Assembly (NCBI GenBank): GCA_020850945.1
Contig: JADZDR010000004.1
Location: forward strand, 1 to 64,000
DNA: 64,000 nucleotides
Source of the DNA: Acidimicrobiia bacterium
GTDB lineage: Bacteria > Actinomycetota > Acidimicrobiia > UBA2766
Direction: 5' to 3'
In this document: positions 17,429 to 26,316 of the stretch, one piece after another
Layout: each line of letters starts with the position of its first letter
Numbering within the stretch: the first letter of the stretch is position 1
Notes under the pieces: model-generated
Database searches by the model: none
The model's input: only the letters and a program-made list of their open reading frames with translations
What the model was told of the DNA's origin: nothing
Position numbers and translations under genes: made by a program

Positions 17429-18313
17429 ATGAGCGAGGACGAAGGCCGCACGCCTCCGGGCCAGGTTGCCGAGAGTGGAGCGCCCCCTGTCCCTCCGCGG
17501 CCCGTCCACGTGAGAGCGGACGGAACGCCGATCGAGTCCACCGCGCCGGACCCTGCCGCGACGCAGGCGATGCGGGTGCAGCCCGGTGCCGCACCCGCCG
17601 TGCCGGCACCTCCGCCCGCACCTGGTCCGGGTCCCGCGACACCCTCCGCGTTCGCACCGCCGGCCGCAGCGGCCGCACCGGCGCCATCCGGAGGGACCCC
17701 GGTCACGGCGACCTCACCCGCAGCCCCATCGACACAGCTGATCAGCACGACCCCTGCATCGTCGCCGCCCCAGACCGCACGCGTCACCCCCGCGGGGCCA
17801 GTCGAGGTGGGCAGCACCGGTGCGGCCGAGCCGAAGAGGCGGCGCTGGCCCCTCTATCTCGGGATCGGACTGGCCGGCGTAGTCGTCCTCGGCGTCATCG
17901 GGGCGATCCTCATCCCCGGGATCTTCCGTGAGATCTCGCGGGGGGAGCAGATCGCCTTCCAGGAGGAGTCCGACGAGTTCACGGAAGTCCTCAACGACTG
18001 GCAGTCCGAGATAGCCCAACTCGACTTCGCGGACTTCGACACCGCCAAGTCGGTCAGCGATCCCTACGTGGCGCGGATGGAGGAGGCGCTCGGGCAGATG
18101 AAGGCGAAGGCCGCATCCCTCGACGGTTCCCACAAGGCGGCGGCCGACGCCATGATCGAGGCGGGAGGTACTGTCGTCGAGGATGTGAAGGCTGTCGTGG
18201 CCGCCATGACCAAGGGTCGGCAGGACGAGATCACGGCGGCGGCAGAGGCGCTCGACAAGTCGATCGATGCCTACAACGAGACCGTCGTCAAGTGGAACGA
18301 CCTCAACGCCTGA
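17429..18313 (+). CDS. single-pass membrane protein with Pro/Ala-rich cytoplasmic region
   Basis: 294 residues, no enzyme family recognised. The first 140 are Pro/Ala/Thr-rich and disordered-looking. KRRRWP precedes one membrane helix (LYLGIGLAGVVVLGVIGAILI, about 142-166), so the C-terminal 130 residues should be outside. That domain is helical and alanine-rich (AAADAMIEAGGTVVEDVKAVV). The layout matches the two coupled proteins at 43.2-44.6 kb. The ATG follows GAGGAAGGA. Its stop abuts that of the convergent carboxylesterase with no intergenic base. Confidence 0.72.
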   Translation: MSEDEGRTPPGQVAESGAPPVPPRPVHVRADGTPIESTAPDPAATQAMRVQPGAAPAVPAPPPAPGPGPATPSAFAPPAAAAAPAPSGGTPVTATSPAAPSTQLISTTPASSPPQTARVTPAGPVEVGSTGAAEPKRRRWPLYLGIGLAGVVVLGVIGAILIPGIFREISRGEQIAFQEESDEFTEVLNDWQSEIAQLDFADFDTAKSVSDPYVARMEEALGQMKAKAASLDGSHKAAADAMIEAGGTVVEDVKAVVAAMTKGRQDEITAAAEALDKSIDAYNETVVKWNDLNA

Positions 18314-19819
18314 CTACCAGAGGCCGTCCCAGCGTGCGATGCGGTCGGCGTCGGGGCTCGTGACGACTCGGCATGCCGTGTCGAACACAGCAGTCGCGCG
18401 CCCTGTCGGGGTCCACGTCTCCCAGTCCTCGAGTGGGCCCACGCTGCCGGTGCCGCCGTGCGCGAAGTCGGACCAGACTCCCTGCACGGCCCGTGTCAGC
18501 TCGATCGGCCGCTCCGGCCCCGCGAGCAGAGCCATCACGCTGTCCTGTGACGGATCGAAGAGGAAGGGCAGCTCTATCGCGTGGCACGCCCCGAGCCGGC
18601 CGTCGAGGAGAGGGCTCGGGTAGTCGAACCGGTACATGCGGGTGTCGTCGCGATGGGGTGCCTGGGCGGCGGCGAGGCGCTCGGCCGGGATGCGGAACAC
18701 GAGGTCTGTGAGGAAGTCGACGGCACCCGCGTGCACGTCACCTCCGGCGTCGTCGACGTAGCCGTGCGCGATGGCCTCGGCGTCACCGTCACCATCGAAG
18801 ACGTATCTCACCCTGGACTCGAACTTCTCGATGTCACGGGGCACAGGCGCGCTCATGAGCGTGCTGAAGAGACGGAACTCGTCCTTGGTGGTACCGACGA
18901 CGATCGGGATCTCCCCAGCCGCGCCGGCGGCGACGGCATCCACGGGCCGCTCGGGTAGGACCTGGCCGTCGACGACCGGACACCAGGCGATCCCGAGCGC
19001 ACGTTGCGCTCCGCGTCTGTTCCGGATGATGTCCAGGGTCGTGCGGTTCTGGAGATCGATGATCGTCTCGGGGGGGAGTGAGGAGAGCTCGGTCGGTCCG
19101 TCCACGCCGGCGACGTCGAGGAAGAGCTCGGTGCCCGCAGCCGCCGCCTCCCGGTCGACGACCGTGTGGGCCGCCCCACTCTGGAGGATCGCCCTGTGGA
19201 AGAGACCGCGAGCAGACGGCATCGCGAGGAGAGTCCCGACGCTCATCGCCCCGGCACTCTCGCCGAACACCGTCACGTGGGTCGGGTCGCCGCCGAATAC
19301 CTCGGCGTTCGTGCGCACCCAGTCGAGAGCGGCGATCTGGTCGAGGATCCCGGCGCAGCCCGAGCCATCGAACTCGGGGCCGAAGGCGTCGGCGAGATGC
19401 ATGAATCCGAGGGCGCCGGTGCGGTACTCCACGGACACGATCACGGCGCCGGTTGCCGCGGCGAGGTTGCGCCCGTTCCAGCCGGGGTCGGATGCCGCCA
19501 TGACCATGAAGGCGCCGCCGTGAATCCACACCATGACGGGGCGATCCGCGCCCTGCGTGGCCGGAGTCCACACGCTCACGTGCAGACAGTCCTCCCCTTG
19601 GGGGGGGAGGCCGGTCGTTATCGGCAGGGCAGGCTGGGGAGGTGTCAGACCCCACGCAGTCGCCTCGCGGGTGCCGGTCCAGGGCCGAGGGGGTCGGGGT
19701 GGTTTGAAGCGGAGGTCTCCGACGGGTGGCGCCGCATACGGGATCCCGAGGAACGTGAGGATGCCGTCGTCGTCGAAGCCGCTCACCTTGCCGTACGATG
19801 TCTCGACCGTTGTTGACAT
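18314..19819 (-). CDS. type B carboxylesterase
   Basis: A 501-residue carboxylesterase/lipase of the COesterase family. The oxyanion loop is VWIHGGAFMV, the nucleophile elbow VFGESAGAMSV (near residue 186), the acid TTKDEF, and the histidine ACHAIELPFLF. FLGIPYAAPPVGDLRF marks the standard N-terminus. No secretion signal is present on the ATG start (MSTTVETSYGKV) chosen here; the track start adds 25 unlikely residues. It is the last gene of a minus-strand run that begins with the aldo/keto reductase. Confidence 0.92.
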   Translation of the reverse strand: MSTTVETSYGKVSGFDDDGILTFLGIPYAAPPVGDLRFKPPRPPRPWTGTREATAWGLTPPQPALPITTGLPPQGEDCLHVSVWTPATQGADRPVMVWIHGGAFMVMAASDPGWNGRNLAAATGAVIVSVEYRTGALGFMHLADAFGPEFDGSGCAGILDQIAALDWVRTNAEVFGGDPTHVTVFGESAGAMSVGTLLAMPSARGLFHRAILQSGAAHTVVDREAAAAGTELFLDVAGVDGPTELSSLPPETIIDLQNRTTLDIIRNRRGAQRALGIAWCPVVDGQVLPERPVDAVAAGAAGEIPIVVGTTKDEFRLFSTLMSAPVPRDIEKFESRVRYVFDGDGDAEAIAHGYVDDAGGDVHAGAVDFLTDLVFRIPAERLAAAQAPHRDDTRMYRFDYPSPLLDGRLGACHAIELPFLFDPSQDSVMALLAGPERPIELTRAVQGVWSDFAHGGTGSVGPLEDWETWTPTGRATAVFDTACRVVTSPDADRIARWDGLW

Positions 19820-19901
19820 GTGAGTCAGGATACGGGCTCCGGGCCGGGGCGGCCGATTCGGAGTGCCCCACGGGCGTGCCTGGCCTCCGTTCACGACGGC
19901 G

Positions 19902-20606
19902 TCAGGGCGTCACTTCGCCGTCGGATACCTCCGTCGTGTACTCCACGGCCTCGAAGGTGAGGTTCGCGACAGGATCCGAATCCACCCGCATCGTGACGAG
20001 GCCCGCCGCGTAGAGGACAGCTCCCGAGGCGGCGATGCACAGCTCCTGCCCGGTGCCGTGCACGCACGCCGCCGGGACGCCCGCAATCGTGCGCTGTTCC
20101 GTGGTTGCCCCAGGCCTCTCCGACAGGGTTACGACTCGTTGTGCAGCCGTGGTGGGCGCGAGGGCCTCGAGGCGGGAGAAGAGGGCCGCCAACTCCGAGA
20201 CGGTGTCGGCTCCGCACGTGTACTGGCCGAGGATAGTGAGACAAAGGGTCCACGTCCCGGTGGAGGTATCGAGGTAGTTGCTGAAGGGGTAACCGGCGTA
20301 GGTGCCGTCGAGGCGTGTGAGCGGCGGCTTCCACCACACCTCCATGTGGTCGAAGTAGGGGGTGCCGGTCACCTGGTAGACCACGTGGAACGCCGAGACC
20401 GGGAGGGCGGCGGCGGCCGCTGCGACGCTGACGCCTCCCGTGTCGGCAGGCTGTGTGTCGGGTGGCTGGGGCCGGGTCGGGCGCGAGACCTGAGGAGCAT
20501 CCTGTCTGCCCTGCCGCGGCTGGGCAGAGGGCGGACCGGAGCAGCCTGTTGCCACGATCAGGAGGAGGGCGGCCACGGTCGCCACCGCGGAGGTGAATCC
20601 GTCCAC
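19902..20606 (-). CDS. putative secreted lipoprotein
   Basis: A 234-residue lipoprotein. The N-terminal hydrophobic stretch VATVAALLLIVATGC ends in a lipobox cysteine, followed by a Pro/Gln-rich linker. The outer domain contains VYQVTGTPYFDHMEVWWKPP and several cysteines (LCLTILGQYTCG, AACVHGTGQELC) that could form disulphides. It resembles LolA/LppX-like actinobacterial lipoproteins only loosely, so no function is claimed. The start is GTG. It begins 6 bp after the phosphatase stop, so the two are co-transcribed. Confidence 0.75.
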   Translation of the reverse strand: MDGFTSAVATVAALLLIVATGCSGPPSAQPRQGRQDAPQVSRPTRPQPPDTQPADTGGVSVAAAAAALPVSAFHVVYQVTGTPYFDHMEVWWKPPLTRLDGTYAGYPFSNYLDTSTGTWTLCLTILGQYTCGADTVSELAALFSRLEALAPTTAAQRVVTLSERPGATTEQRTIAGVPAACVHGTGQELCIAASGAVLYAAGLVTMRVDSDPVANLTFEAVEYTTEVSDGEVTP

Positions 20607-20612
20607 CTGCGT

Positions 20613-21311
20613 CTAATCGGCCTCGTCGGGCCAGACTTGCGCCTGAACGTGGTCACCCAGATGGGTCGTGTCGTTCAAGGACCGCAGGATCAGGCGATCT
20701 TCGACCACGACGACCCGCGTGATCGAGGTCTGGTCGACGATCGTCGCCATGGTTCGTTCCGATCCCGTCGCCTCGGCTACTACGGCTCCGATCACGCCGC
20801 CGTGGGTCACGACCGCGATCTGCTGTCCGGCATGGCGGCGGGCGACCGCGAGGAGGGCATCGTTCACGCGTGTGCGGAATGCGACGTCGCCTTCGCCACC
20901 CGGGATCGGATCCCACGAGCCGCTCACGAGGTGGTCGACGAATGCGGGATGCGCGTCGGCGGCCATCTGCCTGTAGACGCCGCCTTCCCACTCGCCGAGG
21001 TGGACCTCACGCAGGTCCGGAACCTCGACGGCTTCCAGACCGAGCAGCGTGGCGAGGGGTGCCGCTGTCTCGTGGGTGCGACGCAGCGTCGAGACGTACA
21101 CGGCGTGCACATGCGCGTCCCCGAGGCGTTCGGCGAGCCTCTCAGCCTGTGTACGGCCGCGCGGGGTCAGGCCCGGGTCGCCATGCCCGTCCCGGGACGG
21201 GAAGAGGCGGCCCTCGACGGCGGCCTCGGACTCACCGTGGCGGACGAGGAGGATGTCGGTCGCAGAGCGTGGGAATCGTGGGAAACCCACGTTCGGGAAC
21301 TGTCTGGCCAT
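20613..21311 (-). CDS. histidine phosphatase family protein
   Basis: A 232-residue branch-1 histidine phosphatase/phosphoglycerate-mutase fold. The phosphorylated histidine is in LLVRHGESEAA; the arginine and glutamate of the pocket lie in STLRRTHETAAPL and DLREVHLGEWEGG, and the second histidine in AVVTHGGVIGAV. These features favour a phosphatase over a mutase. The start is ATG. It lies between the DNA glycosylase and the lipoprotein in the same minus-strand run. Confidence 0.9.
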   Translation of the reverse strand: MARQFPNVGFPRFPRSATDILLVRHGESEAAVEGRLFPSRDGHGDPGLTPRGRTQAERLAERLGDAHVHAVYVSTLRRTHETAAPLATLLGLEAVEVPDLREVHLGEWEGGVYRQMAADAHPAFVDHLVSGSWDPIPGGEGDVAFRTRVNDALLAVARRHAGQQIAVVTHGGVIGAVVAEATGSERTMATIVDQTSITRVVVVEDRLILRSLNDTTHLGDHVQAQVWPDEAD

Positions 21312-21353
21312 CGGGGCATCGTATCCGTCCCGGGCATCTCCTTCGGCGGTCGG

Positions 21354-22214
21354 TCACCACTCGGATGCGGCGACGCCGTCCACGATCCAGTCGGCTGTGA
21401 CCTCGCACCAGGCGGCGAGCCCGCGCCACGCTCCGAAGCGCCGGTAACGCCACGCGATCTGGCGGTCGGAGAGCCTGCGTCCGACGAGGCGGGCGAGCTT
21501 GGCCCGCACCCACGAGTCGAGACCGAGGCCGTCGAAGTGGCCGCAGAGCTTCGCCACGTTGTCGGCGACGTAGGGACCGCATCCGGGCAACGCGCGGATC
21601 AGGTCCCGGATCGCGGCACCCGGGAGGTCGGGGTCGAGCCATGCCTCCGGCTCGACTCGACCCTCTGCCACGGCGGTGGCGATGGCGGCGACGGCTTCGG
21701 CGCGGTAGCCGAACGACATGTCCCGGAGACCGGCACCTCCCGCCTCGGCGATCACGGCCGGCGTGGGGAACCGGTCGCCACCCATATCGACGAGGCCGGA
21801 GACCATACGTTCCGTCAGGGACCACGAGCAGTTCGTCGTGCAGACCATCTTCACGAGATCCTCGAAGACGGTGGGGGAGCGCAGGAGGCGGCCCGCGCCG
21901 GTCAGGGGCACCCAGGCCAGGTCGGGTTCGCCGCGTCCCGGCGTTCGCGTGCACATCTCGTAGAACCCGGTGAGATCGACGTCGAAGTTGAGGCAGCGCG
22001 CGACCTCTGCCTGTGCAGGCCCGTCCGTGCGACCCGCGACGGCGACCGACGCGGCGGATGCCTCCCTCACCGTCCACCCATCCCGCTCGAGCTCCCATCT
22101 CGCCCGTTCGAGGCGGAACGGGGGCAAGGAGGCCCAGCCGTGCGAGAGCACTGTGCGCTGGAACATGAACGACGGGGGAGTCCGCAACAGGACGGCGCGC
22201 GGCGGCGCGGTCAC
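21354..22214 (-). CDS. HhH-GPD DNA glycosylase (3-methyladenine/8-oxoguanine type)
   Basis: A 286-residue base-excision glycosylase. The helix-hairpin-helix LPGCGPYVADNVAKL precedes the catalytic aspartate region LDSWVR, and the N-terminal FDVDLTGFYEM and VKMVCTTNCSW blocks fit the AlkA/OGG-like superfamily. No C-terminal iron-sulphur cysteine set is seen. The start is the GTG overlapping the stop of the aldo/keto reductase (GTGA overlap); the much longer track ORF runs through that gene antiparallel to its frame and is rejected. It removes damaged bases; the exact lesion is not readable. Confidence 0.85.
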   Translation of the reverse strand: MTAPPRAVLLRTPPSFMFQRTVLSHGWASLPPFRLERARWELERDGWTVREASAASVAVAGRTDGPAQAEVARCLNFDVDLTGFYEMCTRTPGRGEPDLAWVPLTGAGRLLRSPTVFEDLVKMVCTTNCSWSLTERMVSGLVDMGGDRFPTPAVIAEAGGAGLRDMSFGYRAEAVAAIATAVAEGRVEPEAWLDPDLPGAAIRDLIRALPGCGPYVADNVAKLCGHFDGLGLDSWVRAKLARLVGRRLSDRQIAWRYRRFGAWRGLAAWCEVTADWIVDGVAASEW

Positions 22215-23185
22215 AAGCGGATGGGGATGCGGCGCCGCACGATCCGCATGGTCGCGTCGAGGCCGGTGATGGGGTCGAAGCTCTCGGCGGCATCCGTGAG
22301 GGCGTCGACTTCGCCGGGAGCGAGCACGACGTCGGCTGCCGCCACGTTCGCCTCGAGCTGCGCCACGCTCGATGCGCCGGGTATGACGACGACATTCGGG
22401 TGGTGGATCAGCCACGCGAGCGCGATCTGGGACGGGGTCGCGTCGTGTCCGGACGCGACCTCGCGCAACGTGTCGAGGAGCTTCGCAGCCCGTTCGAGGT
22501 TCTCGGGGAGGAACAGGGCGTTCCCCGACCTGACCACACCCGGCGGTGGGTTGTCGGGTCCGTAACGTCCCGACAGGAGTCCTTGGCCGAGCGGGCTGTA
22601 CGCGATCACGATGCGGTCGTGCTCGGCTGCCCACGGCACGAGGTGAACGCGGGGCCGGGGGTGGGCGAGGCTGAACTGGACCTGATTCGAGAGGACAGGC
22701 AGTCCCAGATGGGTCTCGGCGCCCTGCCAGCCGTCGAGGGAGAAGTTGCTCACACCGGCGTGGGCGACGGAGCCGTCCTCGAGGAGGCTGCGCATGCCGT
22801 GCATGGTCGACGCCACCGGGATGACGGGATTCCGCCAGTGCACCTGGTAGAGGTCGAGACGATCGACGCCGAGGCGGCGGCGGCTCGCTTCCGCCCGCTG
22901 CCGGACCACCGGGGCGACGGGGAGGACGGGGAAGATCTTCGTGGCGACGAAGACCTCGTCGCGCCTCTCACGTATCGCCCTCCCCACGATGCGCTCGGAT
23001 CTCCCGAAGGCGTACACCTCGGCCGTGTCGACGACGTTCACGCCGAGATCGAGGGCACGGTGCAGGATCTCGACCGCTCCCTTCTGGGCATAGTCGGTGC
23101 CGTAGCCCCATTCGCGGGATCCGAACTGCCACGTGCCGAGGCCGATCGCGGACAGGTTCACGCCGTTGGCTGTCACGTATCGCAT
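22211..23185 (-). CDS. aldo/keto reductase
   Basis: A 324-residue NADPH-dependent TIM-barrel oxidoreductase. The catalytic tetrad appears as DTAEVYAFGRSE (Asp and Tyr), VATKI (Lys) and YQVHW (His). SNFSLDGW, IAYSPLGQGLLSG and ALAWLIHHPNVVVIPGAS give the cofactor site. The ATG giving MRYVTANGVNLSAIG is chosen. First gene of a five-gene minus-strand run; its promoter region is shared with tRNA-Cys and contains a strong hairpin. Confidence 0.92.
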   Translation of the reverse strand: MRYVTANGVNLSAIGLGTWQFGSREWGYGTDYAQKGAVEILHRALDLGVNVVDTAEVYAFGRSERIVGRAIRERRDEVFVATKIFPVLPVAPVVRQRAEASRRRLGVDRLDLYQVHWRNPVIPVASTMHGMRSLLEDGSVAHAGVSNFSLDGWQGAETHLGLPVLSNQVQFSLAHPRPRVHLVPWAAEHDRIVIAYSPLGQGLLSGRYGPDNPPPGVVRSGNALFLPENLERAAKLLDTLREVASGHDATPSQIALAWLIHHPNVVVIPGASSVAQLEANVAAADVVLAPGEVDALTDAAESFDPITGLDATMRIVRRRIPIRL

Positions 23186-23247
23186 CCGCCCAGACTGCCA
23201 CAAGTGGCGACCTCACGCCGTGGGATGCGCCTGTTGCGGCATCCGGA

Positions 23248-23285
23248 ATCGCAGTTTGCCCCTGCTACGCTGGGCAAACTGCGAT
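23248..23285. repeat. 14-bp perfect inverted repeat upstream of tRNA-Cys
   Basis: Arms ATCGCAGTTTGCCC and GGGCAAACTGCGAT are exact complements around a 10-nt loop (CTGCTACGCT). The element lies between the divergent aldo/keto reductase and tRNA-Cys, ending 15 bp before the tRNA. It could be an operator overlapping the tRNA promoter or a hairpin in either leader. No other copy was seen in the window. Confidence 0.85.
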
Positions 23286-23300
23286 CAGCAGGGCAGTGAG

Positions 23301-23372
23301 GGCGGCGTAGCCGAGTGGCTCAGGCAGAGGTCTGCAAAACCTTGTACGGCGGTTCGATTCCGCCCGCCGCCT
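23301..23372 (+). tRNA. tRNA-Cys (GCA)
   Basis: A complete cloverleaf. The acceptor strands GGCGGCG and CGCCGCC pair fully, the D-arm contains AGCCGAGTGGCTCAGGC, the anticodon loop CTGCAAA reads GCA, and the T-arm is GGCGGTTCGATTCCGCC. The discriminator base is U, the identity element of tRNA-Cys. The 3' CCA is not encoded. It lies alone, 29 bp before the nitroreductase-like gene. Confidence 0.95.
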
Positions 23373-23401
23373 CGAATACGGCAGTCCGGCGGACACGCGC
23401 G

Positions 23402-24409
23402 ATGGATCCACTGTTCCGCAACATGGTCGAGGCCGCCTCGCGGGCTCCGAGCGTGTACAACTCGCAACCGTGGTGCTTGCGCATCGCAGGGGGGGCCCTG
23501 TGTGCGAAGCTCGATCCCACGCGTCTCCTGCCGGTGCTGGACCCCGACAACCGCCTCGCATGGGTTTCCCTCGGCGCGGCCGTCGAGAACGCGCGACTCG
23601 CCGCCCTCCGTACGGGGTGCGACGTGGAGGTGCGCTGGTTCGAGTCCGAGCGTGCACGGGGAGACGAGGGCGGAGACGAATCCGAGACGTGGCCCGTGGT
23701 CGTGGCGCCGGTCCGTATGCGTGGCATAGCCCAGGCAGACCTCGAGCTGGCCGGCTGGATCGAACGTCAGACCGTCGCCCGCGGCATGATGACGAGCGGA
23801 CCGAATCCGCTCGACACCGCCCTCGAGGCGGCAGCGGTCTCCGCCCTCCCCGGCGCCCGGCTCGTCGAACTGCCCGCGGGCCGCCGCGGTCTCCTCGTCG
23901 AGCTCACGGAGCGGGTCGTTCTCGAGGGGTACACGCAGCCGAGGCTGCGGCGGGAACAGCTCGCATGGGTGCGGACGCTGCCGTGGCAGCGCCGGGACGC
24001 GGGACTGCGCCCGGCGGATCTCGTCGACTCGCCGTTCAAGCGGCTTCTCGCGCCTCTCGTCCTCTCCCGGCCTCTTCTCGTACCTCTCGGCATGGGTCCC
24101 CGGCTCGCCCGCGAAGCCCGTGCCGTCTCCGCGTCCACGCTCACATTCGTCGTTGTCACAGGGACGAACGGGGGCCCGGACGGCTGGTTCGACTCGGGGC
24201 GAGGCTGGCAGCGTGCGGCCCTCGCCCTGGCCGCGTACGGATATGCGACCGACTGGCCGGCCGCGGTACTCGCCCGTGCCGAGGCCACAGTCCGTGACCT
24301 CTTCGAGATCTCACCTGCAGAGCCGGTCGCGCTTCTCGCCCGGATCGGTGTGCCCGCGCGTCCCGTGCGTGAGGCCACGCGGCGCGCGCCTGAGAGCATG
24401 CTGCGATGA
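23402..24409 (+). CDS. Acg-like nitroreductase-family FMN protein
   Basis: A 335-residue protein that begins MVEAASRAPSVYNSQPWCLRI, the opening FMN-binding block of the nitroreductase/Acg group known from dormancy-linked mycobacterial proteins. FDSGRGWQRAALALAAYGYATDW near the C-terminus matches the second half of that fold. Acg-type proteins may sequester flavin rather than reduce nitro compounds; which applies is unknown. The ATG at 23402 is used because the track ORF would start inside the tRNA. Its stop overlaps the mobA start (ATGA). Confidence 0.82.
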   Translation: MDPLFRNMVEAASRAPSVYNSQPWCLRIAGGALCAKLDPTRLLPVLDPDNRLAWVSLGAAVENARLAALRTGCDVEVRWFESERARGDEGGDESETWPVVVAPVRMRGIAQADLELAGWIERQTVARGMMTSGPNPLDTALEAAAVSALPGARLVELPAGRRGLLVELTERVVLEGYTQPRLRREQLAWVRTLPWQRRDAGLRPADLVDSPFKRLLAPLVLSRPLLVPLGMGPRLAREARAVSASTLTFVVVTGTNGGPDGWFDSGRGWQRAALALAAYGYATDWPAAVLARAEATVRDLFEISPAEPVALLARIGVPARPVREATRRAPESMLR

Positions 24410-25014
24410 GTCGGGCCCTGCTCTCCGCCCCGGATCTCGTCGGGGTCGTGATCTCCGGCGGGCGGTCCGAGCGCCTCGGCCGCGACAAGGCACGTGAGGA
24501 GATCGGGGGCGTGCGCCTCCTCGACAGGGTTCTCGCCGCCCTCGGCGAGGTCGTCGAGACGAGCGTGGTCGTGGGGCCGTGGGCTCCACCCGGGGTCGCA
24601 CGGACCGAGGAGATGCCACGCTTCGAGGGTCCGTTGCGCGCGTTCGCGCACGCCGCCCGCGTTGTCCCCGCATCGCGCCTCCTCCTCGTCGGCTGCGACC
24701 ATCCGTTCCTCCAACCCGACCTTCTCCGTCACCTCGCGTCGCGACGCACCGATGCCGATGTCGTCGTGGCGGCGAGACCGGAGGGGCCGGAACCCCTGCT
24801 CGGGGTCTATGCGACGGATCTGGCCGACATGGCGGACGGACTCCTCGAATGTGGTGTGCGCAGCCTGAAGAAGCTCATCGAGTCGGCCCGGAGCGCCCTC
24901 GTCGAGGAGACGGAATGGCGGGTGTGGGACCCGGAAGGCCTCTCCTTCGTGGACATCGACGACCCCCCCGCCCTCGAACGCGCGCGCCGCCTCTGCGAGG
25001 GGAGCACGGACTGA
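24406..25014 (+). CDS. mobA: molybdenum cofactor guanylyltransferase
   Basis: Transfers GMP to molybdopterin to make the guanine dinucleotide cofactor. The 202 residues carry the GTP-binding signature VISGGRSERLGRDKA, then GPLRAFAHA, VGCDHPFLQPDLL, EPLLGVYA and the C-terminal FVDIDDPPALERA, all in MobA order. The ATG overlaps the upstream stop by four bases, so translation is coupled to the nitroreductase-like protein. No molybdoenzyme is in the window. Confidence 0.9.
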   Translation: MSRALLSAPDLVGVVISGGRSERLGRDKAREEIGGVRLLDRVLAALGEVVETSVVVGPWAPPGVARTEEMPRFEGPLRAFAHAARVVPASRLLLVGCDHPFLQPDLLRHLASRRTDADVVVAARPEGPEPLLGVYATDLADMADGLLECGVRSLKKLIESARSALVEETEWRVWDPEGLSFVDIDDPPALERARRLCEGSTD

Positions 25015-25079
25015 CGCGACGCAGCCTCGGTGCACGAGGCGTCGCTTCGCGACATGCGTGAGGAAGGCGGGGACGTAGA

Positions 25080-26213
25080 GTGGGCAGCATGGCTGCGCGG
25101 ATGTCGCTGGGACGGCGCATATCGAGGCGTGTGCCGCTCGAGGCGGTCGACCGAGCCGGGAGCCAGGCGTGGGCCCTTGTCGGCGTCGCAGCCCTCGTGG
25201 GCGTCGCCGGTCTCGTACTCGCCTCGATCGGCTGGTTCCTCATACCCCTCGCGTTCGCGATCGTCGTCGGAGTCGTCGCCGCTCCTCTCGTCGGTGTTCT
25301 CGAGCGTCGAGGCCTCGGCCGGGGCTGGGCGACAGGTTCCGTGTTCGTCGTCATCGTGGTCGTGGCCGTCGCCGCCCTCTGGGCGGTCATCCCTCCGTTC
25401 GTGACGCAGGCCACGCGGCTCGTGTCGTCCGTGCCGGGCTTCTTCGAGGAGGTAGCCGACAACACGGGGGAGTTCGAGGAGAGACTCGCTTCGACGAATC
25501 CTGCCGCCGTCGAAGCGCTGCGGGGGTTTCAGGACGGCCTCGAACAACAGGCGGTCGAGTACGCGGCCCACCTACCCGACGCGATGCTCGGAATCGTGAA
25601 CGTCTCGTTCGGTCTCGTGCTCGCCGCCCTCATGGGTGCCGTCGTCGCGTTCCTGGCCGTGAAGGACCTGCCTGTCTACACCGAGGTCGTGAACCATTGG
25701 ATCGAACGGCCCGCCAACCTGCGCCTGAAGGGGGCGTTGCGCCAGATGGCCCGCACCGGGTCCCTGTTCATCCGGGGCCAGCTCCTCCTCGCCCTCATCG
25801 TGGGTTTGGCATCCGGACTGGCACTCGGTCTTCTCGGCGTGCCGTTCCCCGTTCCCCTCGGCGTGCTCGCGGGCATAGGTGAGCTCGTGCCCACGGTCGG
25901 ACCGATCCTCGCCGGCATCCCCGCCGTGGTGTTCGCGTTGGGTGAGGGCGGCGTCGGGCTGGGGCTTCTCGCGGCCGGGGCCCTGTTCCTCGTCCAACAG
26001 GCCGAGTCCTACTTCCTCGTCCCGCTCGTCGTGGGCAAGGTCACCGAGATGTCGGCGATCACCGTGATCGTGGCGTTGACCGTAGCGGGTGGGACGTTCG
26101 GCATCGTGGGCATGGTCGTCGCCATCCCGCTCCTCGCGCTGATACGTGACGGCCTGCGCTGGTTCTTCATGAGCGACACGGAGGTCCTCGAAGCGCTGAG
26201 TGCGCAGCCCTAG
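25080..26213 (+). CDS. AI-2E family transporter (permease)
   Basis: A 377-residue inner-membrane protein of the AI-2E/PerM family, with about eight helices. Characteristic blocks are an N-terminal pair of helices, a soluble middle section with helical spacers, FLAVKDLPVYTEVVNHW, and the C-terminal GELVPTVGPILAGIPAVVFAL. Family members export autoinducer-2 or act as sodium/proton antiporters; the name does not establish the substrate. The GTG at 25080 follows CGGGGACG; an ATG at 25089 is an alternative. It ends before the tandem hairpin repeats. Confidence 0.88.
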   Translation: MGSMAARMSLGRRISRRVPLEAVDRAGSQAWALVGVAALVGVAGLVLASIGWFLIPLAFAIVVGVVAAPLVGVLERRGLGRGWATGSVFVVIVVVAVAALWAVIPPFVTQATRLVSSVPGFFEEVADNTGEFEERLASTNPAAVEALRGFQDGLEQQAVEYAAHLPDAMLGIVNVSFGLVLAALMGAVVAFLAVKDLPVYTEVVNHWIERPANLRLKGALRQMARTGSLFIRGQLLLALIVGLASGLALGLLGVPFPVPLGVLAGIGELVPTVGPILAGIPAVVFALGEGGVGLGLLAAGALFLVQQAESYFLVPLVVGKVTEMSAITVIVALTVAGGTFGIVGMVVAIPLLALIRDGLRWFFMSDTEVLEALSAQP

Positions 26214-26244
26214 CCTTCCCGACCGTCTCCGCTCGCGTTTCCAC

Positions 26245-26295
26245 CGACGTGGGCGTACTCACCCACGTCCAGTGTGGTTGAGTACACCCACGTGG
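26245..26295. repeat. 51-bp direct repeat, copy 1, hairpin-forming
   Basis: This unit is identical to copy 2, which begins 72 bp further on. Outer arms ACGTGGGCGTACTC and GAGTACACCCACGT pair at 13 of 14 positions. An inner CCCACGT can pair with the first ACGTGGG instead, so two mutually exclusive hairpins are possible. The loop GTGTGGTTG is shared with the 13.0-kb copy. It lies between the convergent AI-2E and PKD genes, suggesting bidirectional termination. Confidence 0.85.
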
Positions 26296-26316
26296 GGGGG
26301 TGGAGGGGATTCAGGT

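Noticed and set aside
19863-22565. 900-residue plus-strand ORF opposite the lipoprotein, phosphatase and glycosylase genes
   Set aside because: Antisense shadow of well-supported minus-strand genes; composition is Arg/Gly/Asp/Val-rich without domain motifs.
23315-23401. Upstream extension of the nitroreductase-like ORF
   Set aside because: This part of the track ORF runs through tRNA-Cys; the ATG at 23402 begins the conserved FMN-binding block.
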